Shown here: in pieces, positions 1 through 9,591 of the stretch | How positions within the stretch are numbered: the first letter of the stretch is position 1 | Layout: each line of letters begins with the position of its first letter | NCBI GenBank assembly: GCA_938035945.1 | Contig: CALHOU010000074.1 | Location: 1 to 64,000, forward strand | From: an uncultured Granulosicoccaceae bacterium | GTDB lineage: Bacteria > Pseudomonadota > Gammaproteobacteria > Granulosicoccales > Granulosicoccaceae | Reading direction: 5' to 3' | DNA length: 64,000 nucleotides | Position numbers and translations under genes: made by a program | Notes under the pieces: generated by a model | The model's input: only the letters and a program-made list of their open reading frames with translations | What the model was told of the DNA's origin: nothing | Databases searched by the model: none

Positions 1-666
1 ATCGATACCGTCAAGCTTGCGTGTGTCTACAACGCCGTCAGGTGCTATTTCTAGTTTGCCAAAGTGCACGCCTTTTGTGACGAGCTTTACGGTCACGACC
101 TCTCCAGAGGAGCGCGCTTGCTTGAGTCCTTCATTGCGTAACGCTCTTAAATCAGCGCTCATCTCACGCGCAAGCAGTTCGACCAAACCGGCACCGAACA
201 GGTGATTGGTATTGCGTTCGTTTGAAAATTGAGGGTCGGTGGAATCAAAATCAGCCAGCTGAAAGCCTTCCGATACAAATACGTTGGCAACAAAATCGCC
301 CGCACCACCCATAACCGGTAAGTTATGGCAACTAGAACACGCGTTTGCGTCCAAACCAGCAGTGCGCGCGAACTCATTTTTTGGTGGGCGTTTGCGTTTT
401 GTTGGAATGATGGCTTGTGTCGCCATTGGCCGACCAACGCCATCGGTTACGGTGAAAGATGCAGAAAACAATCGACGACCTTCGGCGATGAGTTTGTCTA
501 ATTGTTTTTTATCAGGTGAGCCGCTGAAAGCTTCAATTTTGTTGTTGTTTAGTAACGCCGCATCGTCCCAAGGTTTAGCGCTGGTATTCTCCGCAGTAGC
601 TGCTTGATGTGCGACTAGGCCGCTTAGCAGCAGGATAGTCATGCGCAGCATGCTTGGCTTATTCAT
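1..666 (-). CDS. Di-haem oxidoreductase (cytochrome c peroxidase-like/DHOR) family protein, C-terminus cut by window edge
   Basis: The frame is open from the ATG at 666 to the window edge, giving the first 222 residues. A signal peptide (about residues 1-24, hydrophobic MTILLLSGLVA) is followed by a c-type haem motif CSSCH in the context NACSSCHNLPV, then an NTNHLFGAGLVELL stretch that is typical of the di-haem oxidoreductase (DUF1111, 'thiol oxidoreductase') family. The second haem site expected in this family would lie beyond the window. The product should be periplasmic. Its ATG overlaps the stop codon of the upstream ROK gene (ATGA), so the two are probably translationally coupled. The substrate is unknown and the link to sugar regulation is unexplained. 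Confidence 0.75.
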   Translation of the reverse strand, partial: MNKPSMLRMTILLLSGLVAHQAATAENTSAKPWDDAALLNNNKIEAFSGSPDKKQLDKLIAEGRRLFSASFTVTDGVGRPMATQAIIPTKRKRPPKNEFARTAGLDANACSSCHNLPVMGGAGDFVANVFVSEGFQLADFDSTDPQFSNERNTNHLFGAGLVELLAREMSADLRALRNEGLKQARSSGEVVTVKLVTKGVHFGKLEIAPDGVVDTRKLDGID

Positions 667-1907
667 ACCAGTGATGCCTCCATTGCTGATTCTTCCGTTA
701 TTTCAGCGAACTCACGATCAATTACCGCCATGGCGTCAATCACCAGACCTTCATGCAGTAGCTCTTTTGCGTTTTCAAAACAGTGTAGTGCGTTAACGTA
801 TTCAGTACGGCTGTGACCAACGGTTTCAAGTGCATTTGCAATATCACCGCGCATAAGATCCACAGCATCCTGATTAAGTCCAACCATAGCCACAGGCATT
901 GCGTCAAATAGGGTAAACAGGGTGGATAAGCCGAACCCAATCGCTTTGCCGGCCGTTTGAAACGCAATCTTTTCTTGTTCGCCATTATTTTTCGCAACTT
1001 CGGTTAGCTGCGTTAAGACTTCATTGCCGATACTTGCATCTGGTATTTCATCTACTGCAAGCTTTTTAGCCGAGCGAACAATGCCGTAGTCTGCCGAATA
1101 GGCTTCTATGCAACCACGTTTTCCACATCTGCACAGTGCACCATCTTTCTGATATTGAATATGACCGAGTTCCAGTGCTGATGAGTATGGACCGATAAAA
1201 GGCTCGCCTGATATGTATAAGCCTAATCCAATTCCGCAGGTGTAGAGCACAGCTGCGAAACTGTCACCTAGACCCGCTATGTTGCGATTGTGCAGGGCTC
1301 GAGCAATAAGGCCACAGTCGTTGTTTACGTGGATAGGTACGTTAAATATTTTGTTGAGGTGATTGGCTATTTTTACATTTTCAATAGATAGAATCGGTGA
1401 CCACAGTAATTCGCCTGAGGCTACGTCAGTGACACCTTGATAGGCCAGACTAATGGCTTTGAGTTGCGCGTATTTGCCTTGTTTCAATATTGCCTTAATG
1501 CCGGATTCAATTTTCTGTACCAGCTGTTTTTCGCTTAACGACCTTGAATCGACGGCAATCTCTGTTTGGCGTAGTGTTTTACCTGCATAGTTCACAATAG
1601 AAAAACTGAGTAGGTCTATTGTCAGTGCAACGGTGACGGCTGCCGCTGCGTTTGCATGCAATGTGATCGTTGTTCTGGGCCGGCCGCGTTTTTGGTCAGT
1701 CTCGTTTTTACTGTCTGAACAAACAATTCCTTGTTCGGTCATTAAGCCAAAAAGGATCGATAACGATGCTTGACTTAATCCTGTTTGCTGACCAATTTTT
1801 GCACGTGATAATGGACCTTGCGAACGGATAGTCCGAAGTATTCTGTGGCGATTCTCGGTTCTGAGATCGTCGGTTCGCATGATATTGGTCTTATTCTGGT
1901 CGAGCAT
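663..1907 (-). CDS. ROK-family transcriptional repressor (XylR/NagC type)
   Basis: This 414-residue protein has an N-terminal winged helix (about residues 18-75, ILRTIRSQGPLSRAKIGQQTG) followed by a ROK sugar-kinase-like domain. The ROK zinc motif is present as CRCGKRGCIEAYS. In this family sugar or sugar-phosphate binding releases the operator. The gene is divergent from xylF across a 304-bp gap, so it is very likely the repressor of the xylose operon. I kept the ATG at 1907; an internal ATG at 1880 just before the helix-turn-helix is a possible alternative, and neither has a clear Shine-Dalgarno sequence. Its stop overlaps the start of the downstream di-haem gene. Confidence 0.88.
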   Translation of the reverse strand: MLDQNKTNIMRTDDLRTENRHRILRTIRSQGPLSRAKIGQQTGLSQASLSILFGLMTEQGIVCSDSKNETDQKRGRPRTTITLHANAAAAVTVALTIDLLSFSIVNYAGKTLRQTEIAVDSRSLSEKQLVQKIESGIKAILKQGKYAQLKAISLAYQGVTDVASGELLWSPILSIENVKIANHLNKIFNVPIHVNNDCGLIARALHNRNIAGLGDSFAAVLYTCGIGLGLYISGEPFIGPYSSALELGHIQYQKDGALCRCGKRGCIEAYSADYGIVRSAKKLAVDEIPDASIGNEVLTQLTEVAKNNGEQEKIAFQTAGKAIGFGLSTLFTLFDAMPVAMVGLNQDAVDLMRGDIANALETVGHSRTEYVNALHCFENAKELLHEGLVIDAMAVIDREFAEITEESAMEASLV

Positions 1908-2211
1908 GTTGGTTAATTAGTGACAGCCTGTACGGTATTAACTGATTTATTGACTTATTAGTGTCCTGTTCGTTATTCCAAAGACAGGTTCGTGACAGAA
2001 ATTAGTGGAAATATCGGTCACGCATAGCGATCAAGTCGTCTTGAGCACATGTAGCTGTTCAGTGCTGCGACAACTTTTTTTGCTCTTGCTTGTGAAATAA
2101 CTTGACACATTTTTCTGTCAGTGTCATTATTTTTTTTAGTCGTGAATTAATTCGGCTTAAATGCTGTGGCTGACCTACAGCCCAACTCAAGAACTACAAT
2201 TTGGAGTGAGT
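1908..2211. promoter_or_regulatory. Divergent regulatory region between ROK repressor and xylF
   Basis: This 304-bp gap has no convincing gene. It is A+T-rich near the xylF side and holds the xylF promoter and operator candidate described separately. The segment 1961-1997 also contains CCTGTT and GACAGG blocks in opposite orientation that may be a second weak operator. Confidence 0.55.
2102..2130 (+). promoter_or_regulatory. Sigma70-like promoter of the xyl operon with overlapping inverted-repeat operator
   Basis: TTGACA at 2102-2107 is a perfect -35 box and CATTAT at 2125-2130 is a 4/6 match -10 box, with a 17-bp spacer. The inverted repeat TGACAC (2103-2108) / GTGTCA (2121-2126) spans the core promoter, which is where a repressor would compete with RNA polymerase. 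Assignment to the adjacent ROK protein is inference. Confidence 0.55.
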
Positions 2212-3249
2212 ATGAAAAAGACCTCAATAGCGCTAGCAACAGCCACTGTTGCTGCACTTTTTGCCGGTAACGTATTCGCCGCAGGTAAAACTGTTGGTGT
2301 ATCTTGGAAAGTGTTCCAGGAAGAGCGTTGGAAGCGTGATGAAGCAGTAATCAAAGAAATCGTTGAAGCTAACGGTGACAAATATATCTCTGCTGATGCG
2401 CAAGGTTCTGCTGCTAAGCAGCTAACTGACGTTGAATCGCTAATTTCTCAAGGCGCAGACGTTCTAATGATTGTACCTTTCGATTCAGAAGCGATTTTGC
2501 CTGCGGTAGAGCAAGCTTCAGCTGAAGGTATTCCTATGATTGCTTATGATGTGCAGATTGAGCACCCAGATTCGCTTTACATCACCTTCGACAATGTTGG
2601 TGTTGGCCGAATGATGGCTCAAACTATGCTCGACAGTGGTCAAACCGAAGGCAACTTTGCATTCATTAAAGGTGACCAAGGTGATCCAAATGCCACCTTC
2701 TTGTTCGAAGGTATCATGGAAATCCTTCAGCCAAGCATCGATTCAGGCGCAATTAAGAACTCTTGCGAAACTTTCACCGATGGTTGGAAGCCTGAAAACG
2801 CTCAGAAAAATATGGAGCAATGCCTGACTTCTCAAGATAACAAGATCGATGCAGTTATCTCTGAAAACGACGGTATGGCTGGTGGTGTTGTAGCTGCGCT
2901 TGAAGCTCAGGGCATGGCTGGCAACGTTCCTGTAACTGGTCAAGATGGTGACCTTGCTGCTATCAACCGCGTTGCTCGCGGTACGCAGTTGGTATCTGTT
3001 TGGAAGGATTCTCGTGCACTAGGAAAAGTGGCTGCTGAAGCTGCTCTTATGCTAGCGGACGGAAAGTCTATGTCTGACGTGCCAAACACAGCGCCTTTCT
3101 CTGGCGGTAAGCGTGGTGTAGAAGTTGTTTCAATTCTTCTTCCACCAACGCCAATCACAACTAGCAACATCAGTGCAGTTATCGATGCTGGTTGGATTTC
3201 TAAAGAAAAAGCCTGTGAAGGTGCACAAGATGGTGTTGATGGCTGCTAA
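2212..3249 (+). CDS. xylF: Sugar ABC transporter periplasmic binding protein, D-xylose type
   Basis: Start chosen at ATG 2212, which has GGAG at 2203-2206; an upstream in-frame ATG at 2161 lacks a ribosome site and would bury the signal peptide. The 345-residue product begins with a clear signal peptide ending FAGNVFA-AG. It is a periplasmic binding protein of the ribose/xylose (type I) fold, with XylF-like features such as a VSWKVFQEERWKRD segment near the mature N-terminus and IVPFDSEAI followed by AYDVQ. It delivers a pentose to the permease encoded next. The gene precedes permease, ATPase and xylose isomerase genes, which is the basis for calling the ligand D-xylose. Confidence 0.88.
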   Translation: MKKTSIALATATVAALFAGNVFAAGKTVGVSWKVFQEERWKRDEAVIKEIVEANGDKYISADAQGSAAKQLTDVESLISQGADVLMIVPFDSEAILPAVEQASAEGIPMIAYDVQIEHPDSLYITFDNVGVGRMMAQTMLDSGQTEGNFAFIKGDQGDPNATFLFEGIMEILQPSIDSGAIKNSCETFTDGWKPENAQKNMEQCLTSQDNKIDAVISENDGMAGGVVAALEAQGMAGNVPVTGQDGDLAAINRVARGTQLVSVWKDSRALGKVAAEAALMLADGKSMSDVPNTAPFSGGKRGVEVVSILLPPTPITTSNISAVIDAGWISKEKACEGAQDGVDGC

Positions 3250-3272
3250 TCATTAGCGCTTTAAAGTTGACT

Positions 3273-3352
3273 CAGTGCTGCGTTCCTTGCAGCGCTGGGT
3301 GAATTCAACACGCAGTAACACCGGCTTTCTCAAATTGTTAGACGGCCGGTGT
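3273..3352 (+). promoter_or_regulatory. Two intercistronic hairpins between xylF and xylH
   Basis: CAGTGCTGC (3273-3281) pairs with GCAGCGCTG (3289-3297), a 9-bp stem with one G-T pair and 7-nt loop, and ACACCGGC (3318-3325) pairs with GCCGGTGT (3345-3352). No uridine run follows either. Such hairpins after a binding-protein gene commonly stabilise the upstream mRNA segment or attenuate read-through, giving excess binding protein over permease. Confidence 0.5.
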
Positions 3353-3502
3353 CTATAATTTGTAGCACTCAATCTGATGCTCATGAAAAATCTGCTTTCG
3401 CAGATCGATGTTAATTAAATCAAACGCTAACAATTTTCTTTCAATCGAAGGCAGGGTGTTTTGTGCCTTTGACAGTACGGTTTTCTACGCGGAGTGCGAA
3501 CG

Positions 3503-4807
3503 GTGTCTGACGAGCAAAAAGAATTTAAAGAAAGCGCAATGGTGCGTTTTTTAAGAGCCACTGAAGTCGATACTCGACTGCTGGGCATGATCGGCGCTTT
3601 GCTGTTGATTTGGATTGGTTTCCATCTATACGGGCATTTTGTAAACGACTATGGTGCTTTTCTAACGCCGCGAAACCTTTGGAATCTATCGGTTCAAACG
3701 TCTTCGATTGCGGTAATGGCCACGGGCATGGTGTTGGTTATCGTGACCCGGCACATTGACTTATCGGTCGGCTCATTGCTTGGCTTTACGGCCATGATCA
3801 TGGGCGTTGTTCAAGTATGGATTCTGCCTGAGGTGCTCGGTCTTGGTCATCCGATGATCTGGGTTATCACCGTTATTGTTGGCATCTTGTTTGGCACCCT
3901 GATCGGTGCATTCCAGGGTTTTCTGATCGCCTACCTAGACATCCCGGCCTTTATCGTCACACTCGGTGGGTTGTTGATATGGCGTGGCGCATCCTATCTG
4001 GTCGCGCGTGGCGAAACGATCGCACCCGTCGATCCCACATTCTCATTAATCGGTGGTGGCCCCTACGGCACCATCGGCGCTACGGGGTCTTGGATTCTGG
4101 GTATTGTTATTTCTTTGGCGATTTTATTGATGCTGTATAACGGCCGGAAGCAACGACTACGTTTTGGTTTTCCAACGCGTCCCATGTGGGCAGAATTGTT
4201 AATCGGTGGTACCGGAATCAGCTTTGTTATTGGGGCCGTATTAGTGATGAACGCTTACCCATGGCCAAAAGGCATCATCAGGCAGTACGCCGCTGCAAAC
4301 AACATAACTGTGCCTGAAGAAGGTCTATTTATTTCGCACGGTTTTGCCATACCTATTTTAGTGGCCATTGGTGTTGGTATCGCGATGACCTTTTTGGCCA
4401 CGCGCACACGTTTCGGTCGCTATGTGTTTGCCATTGGTGGAAATCCTGAAGCGGCAGAACTGGCTGGTATAAATACCAAAAAAATGACCATGATGATTTT
4501 TGCATTGATGGGCGGGTTGACCGGTATAGCCGCTGTTATCGCCAGTGCGCGATTAAAGTCGGCAACGCTTGCACTGGGTCAATTTGATGAGCTGTACGTA
4601 ATCGCTGCGGCGGTCATTGGCGGCACATCGTTTGCCGGTGGTATCGGCACTATATATGGTGCCATTCTTGGCGCATTGGTTATGCAGTCTTTGCAATCGG
4701 GCATGGTGTTGATTGGGTTCGATGCTGCTATTCAACAAATGGTCGTGGGTGGTGTTCTAGTACTCGCGGTTTTCCTTGATAACCTCTACCGCAAAAAGTC
4801 GGTTTAA
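3503..4807 (+). CDS. xylH: Sugar ABC transporter permease, D-xylose type
   Basis: A polytopic inner-membrane permease of the BPD-transp-2 (RbsC/XylH) family, about 434 residues with roughly ten hydrophobic segments. It contains the family pattern [15 protein letters not shown] after the second membrane segment and [10 protein letters not shown] with GLTGIAAVI near the C-terminus. A long central insert between segments resembles XylH more than RbsC. I prefer the GTG at 3503 (GGAG at 3491-3494, 8-nt spacing); a GTG at 3494 in the same frame would overlap that ribosome site. It works with xylF and the ATPase gene, which starts 17 bp after its stop. Confidence 0.87.
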   Translation: MSDEQKEFKESAMVRFLRATEVDTRLLGMIGALLLIWIGFHLYGHFVNDYGAFLTPRNLWNLSVQTSSIAVMATGMVLVIVTRHIDLSVGSLLGFTAMIMGVVQVWILPEVLGLGHPMIWVITVIVGILFGTLIGAFQGFLIAYLDIPAFIVTLGGLLIWRGASYLVARGETIAPVDPTFSLIGGGPYGTIGATGSWILGIVISLAILLMLYNGRKQRLRFGFPTRPMWAELLIGGTGISFVIGAVLVMNAYPWPKGIIRQYAAANNITVPEEGLFISHGFAIPILVAIGVGIAMTFLATRTRFGRYVFAIGGNPEAAELAGINTKKMTMMIFALMGGLTGIAAVIASARLKSATLALGQFDELYVIAAAVIGGTSFAGGIGTIYGAILGALVMQSLQSGMVLIGFDAAIQQMVVGGVLVLAVFLDNLYRKKSV

Positions 4808-4824
4808 GCACTGGAGTTATGACA

Positions 4825-5634
4825 ATGGAAAATGCAACACAGTCAAACGATCCGAACGCTGGCGCAACACCGCTGGTTGAAATGAAGGACATTTCAATTT
4901 CCTTCGGTGGTATTCACGCGGTAGATAAAGCATCGTGCGAGTTATACCCTGGTGAAGTTGTCGGGCTACTTGGTCACAACGGTGCGGGTAAATCCACGCT
5001 AATTAAAATTCTATCGGGGGCCTACTCGCGTGATAGTGGCACCATATTCGTCGATGGCGAGGAGGCGACCATTACCAATCCTCGCCAGGCCAAGGAATAC
5101 GGTATTGAAACTATTTATCAAACCCTTGCCCTGGCTGACAATGTAGACGCTGCCGCTAACCTTTACTTGGGTCGCGAAATACTCACGCGATGGAGAACCT
5201 TGGACGATGCAGCGATGGAAGCTGAAACGCGAAAGGTTATGAATCGACTCAATCCAAATTTTACCCGCTTTAAAGACCCCGTTAAACAACTATCAGGTGG
5301 TCAGCGACAGTCGGTGGCAATTGCGCGTGCTATCCATTTTAACGCACGCATTTTAATTATGGATGAGCCAACCGCTGCACTGGGTCCTGCAGAAACTGAG
5401 CAAGTGGGTCAACTGATTCATCAGTTGAAAGGTGATGGCATCGGAATTTTCTTGATCAGTCACGATATTCACGACGTATTTGATTTAGCCGACAGAGTGG
5501 TCGTTATGAAAAATGGTGCGGTAGTCGGTTCCGCACGCACTGAGGATGTTACCAAGGATGAGGTGCTGGGCATGATCATCCTGGGAAAGTGCCCACCGGG
5601 TGCCAGTAAAGGTCCTGGCGCTCTCGACGACTAA
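4825..5634 (+). CDS. Sugar ABC transporter ATP-binding protein (single-domain, XylG/FrcA-like)
   Basis: A 269-residue nucleotide-binding protein with Walker [10 protein letters not shown] (residues 50-58), Q-loop Gln99, signature LSGGQ (156-160), Walker B with DEPTA (180-184) and switch His213. E. coli XylG carries two such domains in about 500 residues; this protein has only one, as in FrcA of rhizobial fructose transporters, so it must act as a homodimer. Start chosen at ATG 4825 because GGAG at 4813-4816 lies 8 nt upstream; ATG 4819 would be too close. It energises XylF/XylH uptake. Confidence 0.88.
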   Translation: MENATQSNDPNAGATPLVEMKDISISFGGIHAVDKASCELYPGEVVGLLGHNGAGKSTLIKILSGAYSRDSGTIFVDGEEATITNPRQAKEYGIETIYQTLALADNVDAAANLYLGREILTRWRTLDDAAMEAETRKVMNRLNPNFTRFKDPVKQLSGGQRQSVAIARAIHFNARILIMDEPTAALGPAETEQVGQLIHQLKGDGIGIFLISHDIHDVFDLADRVVVMKNGAVVGSARTEDVTKDEVLGMIILGKCPPGASKGPGALDD

Positions 5635-5662
5635 GCATTAGCAAAAACAAAACAAAGGAAAA

Positions 5663-6976
5663 ATGATGGGTACAGGTTTCTTCGGAGATATTGAAAAAAT
5701 TGCGTACGCAGGTGCAGAGTCGCGTGACCCACTGGCGTTTCGTTATTACAACCCGGATGAAATCATCATGGGTAAGCGCATGGAAGATCACTTGCGTTTC
5801 GCCGCATGTTATTGGCACAGCTTTGTTTGGCCTGGTGGCGATCCGTTCGGTGGGCAAACCTTCGAGCGTCCTTGGTTTGGTGATTCTATCAGCGATGCGA
5901 AACTCAAGGCCGATGTGGCTTTTGAAATGTTCTCAGCCCTTGGCGTGCCTTACTTTTGTTTTCACGATGCGGATGTGCGTCCCGAAGGCGATAGCTTTGC
6001 GCAAAGCACCAGCAACTTAGAAGAGATCACCGATTACTTTGCTCAGAAGATGTCAGACACTGGCGTTAAATTGTTATGGGGCACGGCTAACCTGTTTTCA
6101 CACCGACGTTTTATGAGCGGTGCGGCAACCAATCCTGACCCTGCTGTTTTTGCCTATGCCGCGGCGACCGTAAAAACCTGCATGGATGCAACTAAGAAAC
6201 TCAATGGTGAGAACTATGTATTGTGGGGTGGGCGAGAAGGTTACGAAACCTTGCTTAACACTAATATGAGCCGTGAACTAGACCAGCTAGGGCGTTTTCT
6301 AAACATGGTTGTGGAATACAAGCACAAAATTGGCTTTACCGGCGCTATATTAATTGAACCAAAACCGCAGGAACCCACCAAACACCAATACGATTACGAT
6401 GTTGCGACCGTTTATGGTTTTTTAAAGCGCTATGGTCTAGAGAACGAGGTGAAGGTCAACATAGAGCAGGGGCATGCGATTTTGGCGGGTCATTCATTCG
6501 AACACGAATTGGCAACCGCTGATGCACTGGGGATATTTGGCTCAATTGATATGAATCGTAACGATTATCAATCTGGCTGGGACACCGACCAATTTCCGAA
6601 CAATGTTCCGGAAATGGCTTTGGCCTACTATATGGTTCTAAAAGCGGGTGGATTCACAACCGGCGGCACTAACTTTGACGCAAAATTACGTCGTCAGTCG
6701 CTCGACCCAGATGACCTGTTGGCAGCACATATCGGTGGAATGGATTGTTGCGCTCGTGGGTTAAAAGCCGCCGCCGCCATGCTCGAAGACAAAGCCCTGG
6801 AGGCGCCTTTGCAATCGCGTTACGCACAGTGGGACTCAGAACTTGCTGCTAAAATGATGGGTGGCGACATGGGTTTAGAAGCCATTGAGCAATATGTGCG
6901 TGATAACGCGCTTAATCCTGAGCCAATATCAGGCCAACAAGAGAAGCTTGAAAACATTGTTAATCGATACGTTTAA
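5663..6976 (+). CDS. xylA: Xylose isomerase
   Basis: A full-length class II xylose isomerase of 437 residues (D-xylose to D-xylulose, cytoplasmic, divalent-metal dependent). Catalytic His101 and Asp104 are in [11 protein letters not shown], at the same numbering as the E. coli enzyme. [28 protein letters not shown] and the [17 protein letters not shown] metal-site segments are all present. AAAGGAAAA precedes the start at 5663; a second ATG at 5666 is an alternative. It lies 28 bp after the transporter ATPase, so uptake and the first catabolic step share an operon. No xylB (xylulokinase) follows in this window. Confidence 0.97.
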   Translation: MMGTGFFGDIEKIAYAGAESRDPLAFRYYNPDEIIMGKRMEDHLRFAACYWHSFVWPGGDPFGGQTFERPWFGDSISDAKLKADVAFEMFSALGVPYFCFHDADVRPEGDSFAQSTSNLEEITDYFAQKMSDTGVKLLWGTANLFSHRRFMSGAATNPDPAVFAYAAATVKTCMDATKKLNGENYVLWGGREGYETLLNTNMSRELDQLGRFLNMVVEYKHKIGFTGAILIEPKPQEPTKHQYDYDVATVYGFLKRYGLENEVKVNIEQGHAILAGHSFEHELATADALGIFGSIDMNRNDYQSGWDTDQFPNNVPEMALAYYMVLKAGGFTTGGTNFDAKLRRQSLDPDDLLAAHIGGMDCCARGLKAAAAMLEDKALEAPLQSRYAQWDSELAAKMMGGDMGLEAIEQYVRDNALNPEPISGQQEKLENIVNRYV

Positions 6977-7838
6977 GAAACAGTTTGTTTTAAAGACTAT
7001 TCAATGTGCCGCCTTGTGTGCGTGCTTTAGCACCGCCGCGGCGCAAACATCAGAGCTGGCAATTTGTACAACACCGCAGCGACCCGCGTGCCCCTCGGCA
7101 TTGCAACGGCCTGCCACTTCAGAGTTTACGTTTTCGCGCTTAATTTTTGCCGATAACCCTGTAGCCATAAATGACTTGGGCGATCGCATAGGCTACCCGC
7201 ATTGGCAAGCTGACTGTTCAGAGAGTGAGCCGCATTTTATAGCGGCGATGAAACGCTTAACCCATGTCGATACGAACGAAGACAGTCAGTCCATCTCATT
7301 GTTGGATCAACGTATCTTCGATTACCCCATGTTGTACATAGTGGAAGCAGGCTTTGCATCGTTCGGAAACGAAGAGAGCGATAATTTGCGTGAATACTTG
7401 TTGCGCGGTGGTTTTTTATTGGTTGATGATTTCCATGGTAGTTACCAATGGGATCAGTTCAGTGATTGGATAGGGCAGGTGTTTCCCGATAGAGACATCG
7501 TTGATATCCCGGAAAGCCACGATATTTTTAATGTGCATTTTCCGATTGAAGAATTTATCCAAATTCCTGGTTTACGCTCATTGTGTTTAAACCCTGGTGA
7601 AACCTGGGAGCTGCCCATTTCAAAAAGCATGAACGTTGTAGAGAGCAATGCGTCAAGACAGCAGCCGCGTTGGCGCGGCATCTTGGATGATGATGGCCGT
7701 ATTATGGTGATTGTTAATTGGAATATGGATTTAGGCGATGCTTGGGAACATGCCGACATGGAAGAGTACAGCGCCTTGTATACCGCAACAGCATACCGTT
7801 TGGGCGTTAACTACGTTATTTACGGTATGACGCACTAA
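6957..7838 (+). CDS. DUF4159-domain secreted protein
   Basis: About 293 residues starting with a hydrophobic segment ending FSTAAAQ, which looks like a signal peptide. The remainder matches the DUF4159 pattern: [10 protein letters not shown], the landmark [30 protein letters not shown], and [17 protein letters not shown]. The fold is related to glutamine-amidotransferase-like Rossmann proteins but no activity is established. The start is uncertain: TTG at 6957 gives a compact signal peptide and overlaps xylA by 20 bp, while ATG 6885 would overlap it by 92 bp. Its position directly behind xylA suggests co-transcription, though a functional link to xylose is not evident. Confidence 0.72.
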   Translation: MLIDTFKKQFVLKTIQCAALCACFSTAAAQTSELAICTTPQRPACPSALQRPATSEFTFSRLIFADNPVAINDLGDRIGYPHWQADCSESEPHFIAAMKRLTHVDTNEDSQSISLLDQRIFDYPMLYIVEAGFASFGNEESDNLREYLLRGGFLLVDDFHGSYQWDQFSDWIGQVFPDRDIVDIPESHDIFNVHFPIEEFIQIPGLRSLCLNPGETWELPISKSMNVVESNASRQQPRWRGILDDDGRIMVIVNWNMDLGDAWEHADMEEYSALYTATAYRLGVNYVIYGMTH

Positions 7839-7840
7839 TC

Positions 7841-7867
7841 GCTGGCCGCTTATCGCAAGCAGCCAGC
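7841..7867. terminator. Hairpin between convergent genes
   Basis: GCTGGC (7841-7846) pairs with GCCAGC (7862-7867), with an inner GCTT/AAGC stem across one mismatch and a 5-nt loop. It sits between the convergent DUF4159 and GAPDH stops and may serve both strands. There is no clear T-run, so it is not a classical intrinsic terminator. Confidence 0.45.
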
Positions 7868-7879
7868 ACTCACTAGCGC

Positions 7880-9328
7880 TTAGGCAATGGTTGGAATATG
7901 CAATCCAACCATATGCTGCATCACCCGCAATACTTGCGTGCTATAACCAAATTCGTTGTCGTACCAAACATAGAGGACGCAACGCTTATCTTCAGCAAGG
8001 GTTGCCACCGAATCGAAAATGGCAGGCTCGGGTGTGCCGACCAAATCAGTTGAAACTACTTCAGTTGAGTACGAATAGTTGATTTGTAAGCTCAGCTCTG
8101 AATCGAACGCCATATCGCGTACATACTCGTTTATCTCTTCACGCGTTGTGCTGTGCTTTAGATTCAAATTACAAACAGCCATAGAAACATTAGGCGTTGG
8201 TACACGAATAGCATTGCCAGTGAGTTTGCCTGCGAGTTCAGGCAATGCTTTCGCAACCGCTTTTGCAGCACCGGTGCTGGTTAAAACCATATTCAGCGGA
8301 GCGCTTCGGCCGCGTCGGTCAGCTTTGTGAAAGTTGTCTATCAGGTTTTGATCGTTGGTGTAGGAATGCACAGTTTCCACATGACCGTTCTCAATGCCGA
8401 ACTTATCGTTAATCACTTTTAGAATGGGTGTGATGGCATTAGTCGTGCAGCTAGCTGCACAGATAATTTTATCCGCATCATCCATCATGTGTTCGTTTAC
8501 GCCGTAAACGATGTTCTTGATGTCGCCTCCAGCTGGTGCGGTCAGTAAGACTTTGCTTGCACCCTTTGGCACCAGGTGACGCGACAACGCTTCTTCGTCT
8601 TTAAATACACCAGTGTTATCAACAATAAGTGCGTTGTTGATTCCGTATTCTGTGTAGTCGATATCTTCAGGCTGATTAGCGTAGATAACTTTTATGAAAT
8701 TACCGTTTGCGATAATGGCACTTTGCTCTAAATCAACGTTGATGTGTCCATTGAATGGGCCATGAATTGAATCGCGCCGCAACAAGCTTGCACGTTTTTG
8801 TAAATCACCATCGCGCCCACCTCGAACAACAATGGCACGCAAGCGTAGCGGGTTAGTGGATGTGGTACGTTCGATGAGTAGGCGAGCTAGAATGCGGCCG
8901 ATTCGCCCAAAACCGTACAGTACGATATCGCGAGGTTCATCTAGCAAGCTGCTTTCATCTTTTAACTCAGCCGTTTGCTCGGTTAAGAAGGCGTTCAAGT
9001 CGGCGCTGTCAGCGGTGCTGACCAAACCCTTGTTGCGCGCTTTGAACGCAAGCTTTCCGATATCAATTCGAGAACATCCGGGCATGATGGAGACCAGCTC
9101 TCGCAGTATCCTGGAGGTCTCGGATACCGAGACAGATTCTCCAACCACTTGCAGCGATAACCTGTGTGCTTTGATGATGTCGATGGTGGATGCGTTCATC
9201 AGCTTGCGACCGAAAACGGTCACGATTACGCCGCGGTCTCGGTATAAGGTGCCAACAGCTGGAATCATTTGCTCGGCTAGGCTTTGCTCTTCAATATAGG
9301 CTTGAAGGTAGGAATTTTCAGTGTTCAC
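7880..9328 (-). CDS. gap: Glyceraldehyde-3-phosphate dehydrogenase, long form with N-terminal extension
   Basis: A 482-residue phosphorylating GAPDH. The NAD-binding GFGRIGR begins at residue 139 and the catalytic Cys294 lies in CAASCTTNAITP, followed by the expected HSYTND and RVPTPNVSMA segments. The extra 135 residues at the N-terminus distinguish it from the ordinary 330-residue enzyme and match the long GAPDH paralogue found in Pseudomonas and other gammaproteobacteria. It interconverts glyceraldehyde 3-phosphate and 1,3-bisphosphoglycerate. It stands alone, convergent with the xylose operon and divergent from a kinase gene, so its direction (glycolytic or gluconeogenic) cannot be read from context. 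Confidence 0.92.
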   Translation of the reverse strand: MNTENSYLQAYIEEQSLAEQMIPAVGTLYRDRGVIVTVFGRKLMNASTIDIIKAHRLSLQVVGESVSVSETSRILRELVSIMPGCSRIDIGKLAFKARNKGLVSTADSADLNAFLTEQTAELKDESSLLDEPRDIVLYGFGRIGRILARLLIERTTSTNPLRLRAIVVRGGRDGDLQKRASLLRRDSIHGPFNGHINVDLEQSAIIANGNFIKVIYANQPEDIDYTEYGINNALIVDNTGVFKDEEALSRHLVPKGASKVLLTAPAGGDIKNIVYGVNEHMMDDADKIICAASCTTNAITPILKVINDKFGIENGHVETVHSYTNDQNLIDNFHKADRRGRSAPLNMVLTSTGAAKAVAKALPELAGKLTGNAIRVPTPNVSMAVCNLNLKHSTTREEINEYVRDMAFDSELSLQINYSYSTEVVSTDLVGTPEPAIFDSVATLAEDKRCVLYVWYDNEFGYSTQVLRVMQHMVGLHIPTIA

Positions 9329-9591
9329 GGCGTCTGACTGACCTCTGTCACAATTTAGGGCCGTCCCATGTCACCGTTTACGGCAATATTTGGGCGGCTG
9401 GGGTTAATTTCATGCAAAGTATATCGGCAACTTTTGACTTGCCATGACATCGAATAACCAGCAGTCGTACTTAGATCAATTAATGACCATCCTATACCAT
9501 TGTTAGGAGTGCAAAACTGTTTACACGAGCCATAAGAAATCTTTGATACCATGAGAGTTCGTTCACAGTTCCGTCCGACCCCGGCCCCGTA

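Noticed and set aside
284-607. 107-codon plus-strand frame at the window start
   Set aside because: It is antisense to the di-haem protein, whose CSSCH motif and signal peptide are clear on the other strand.
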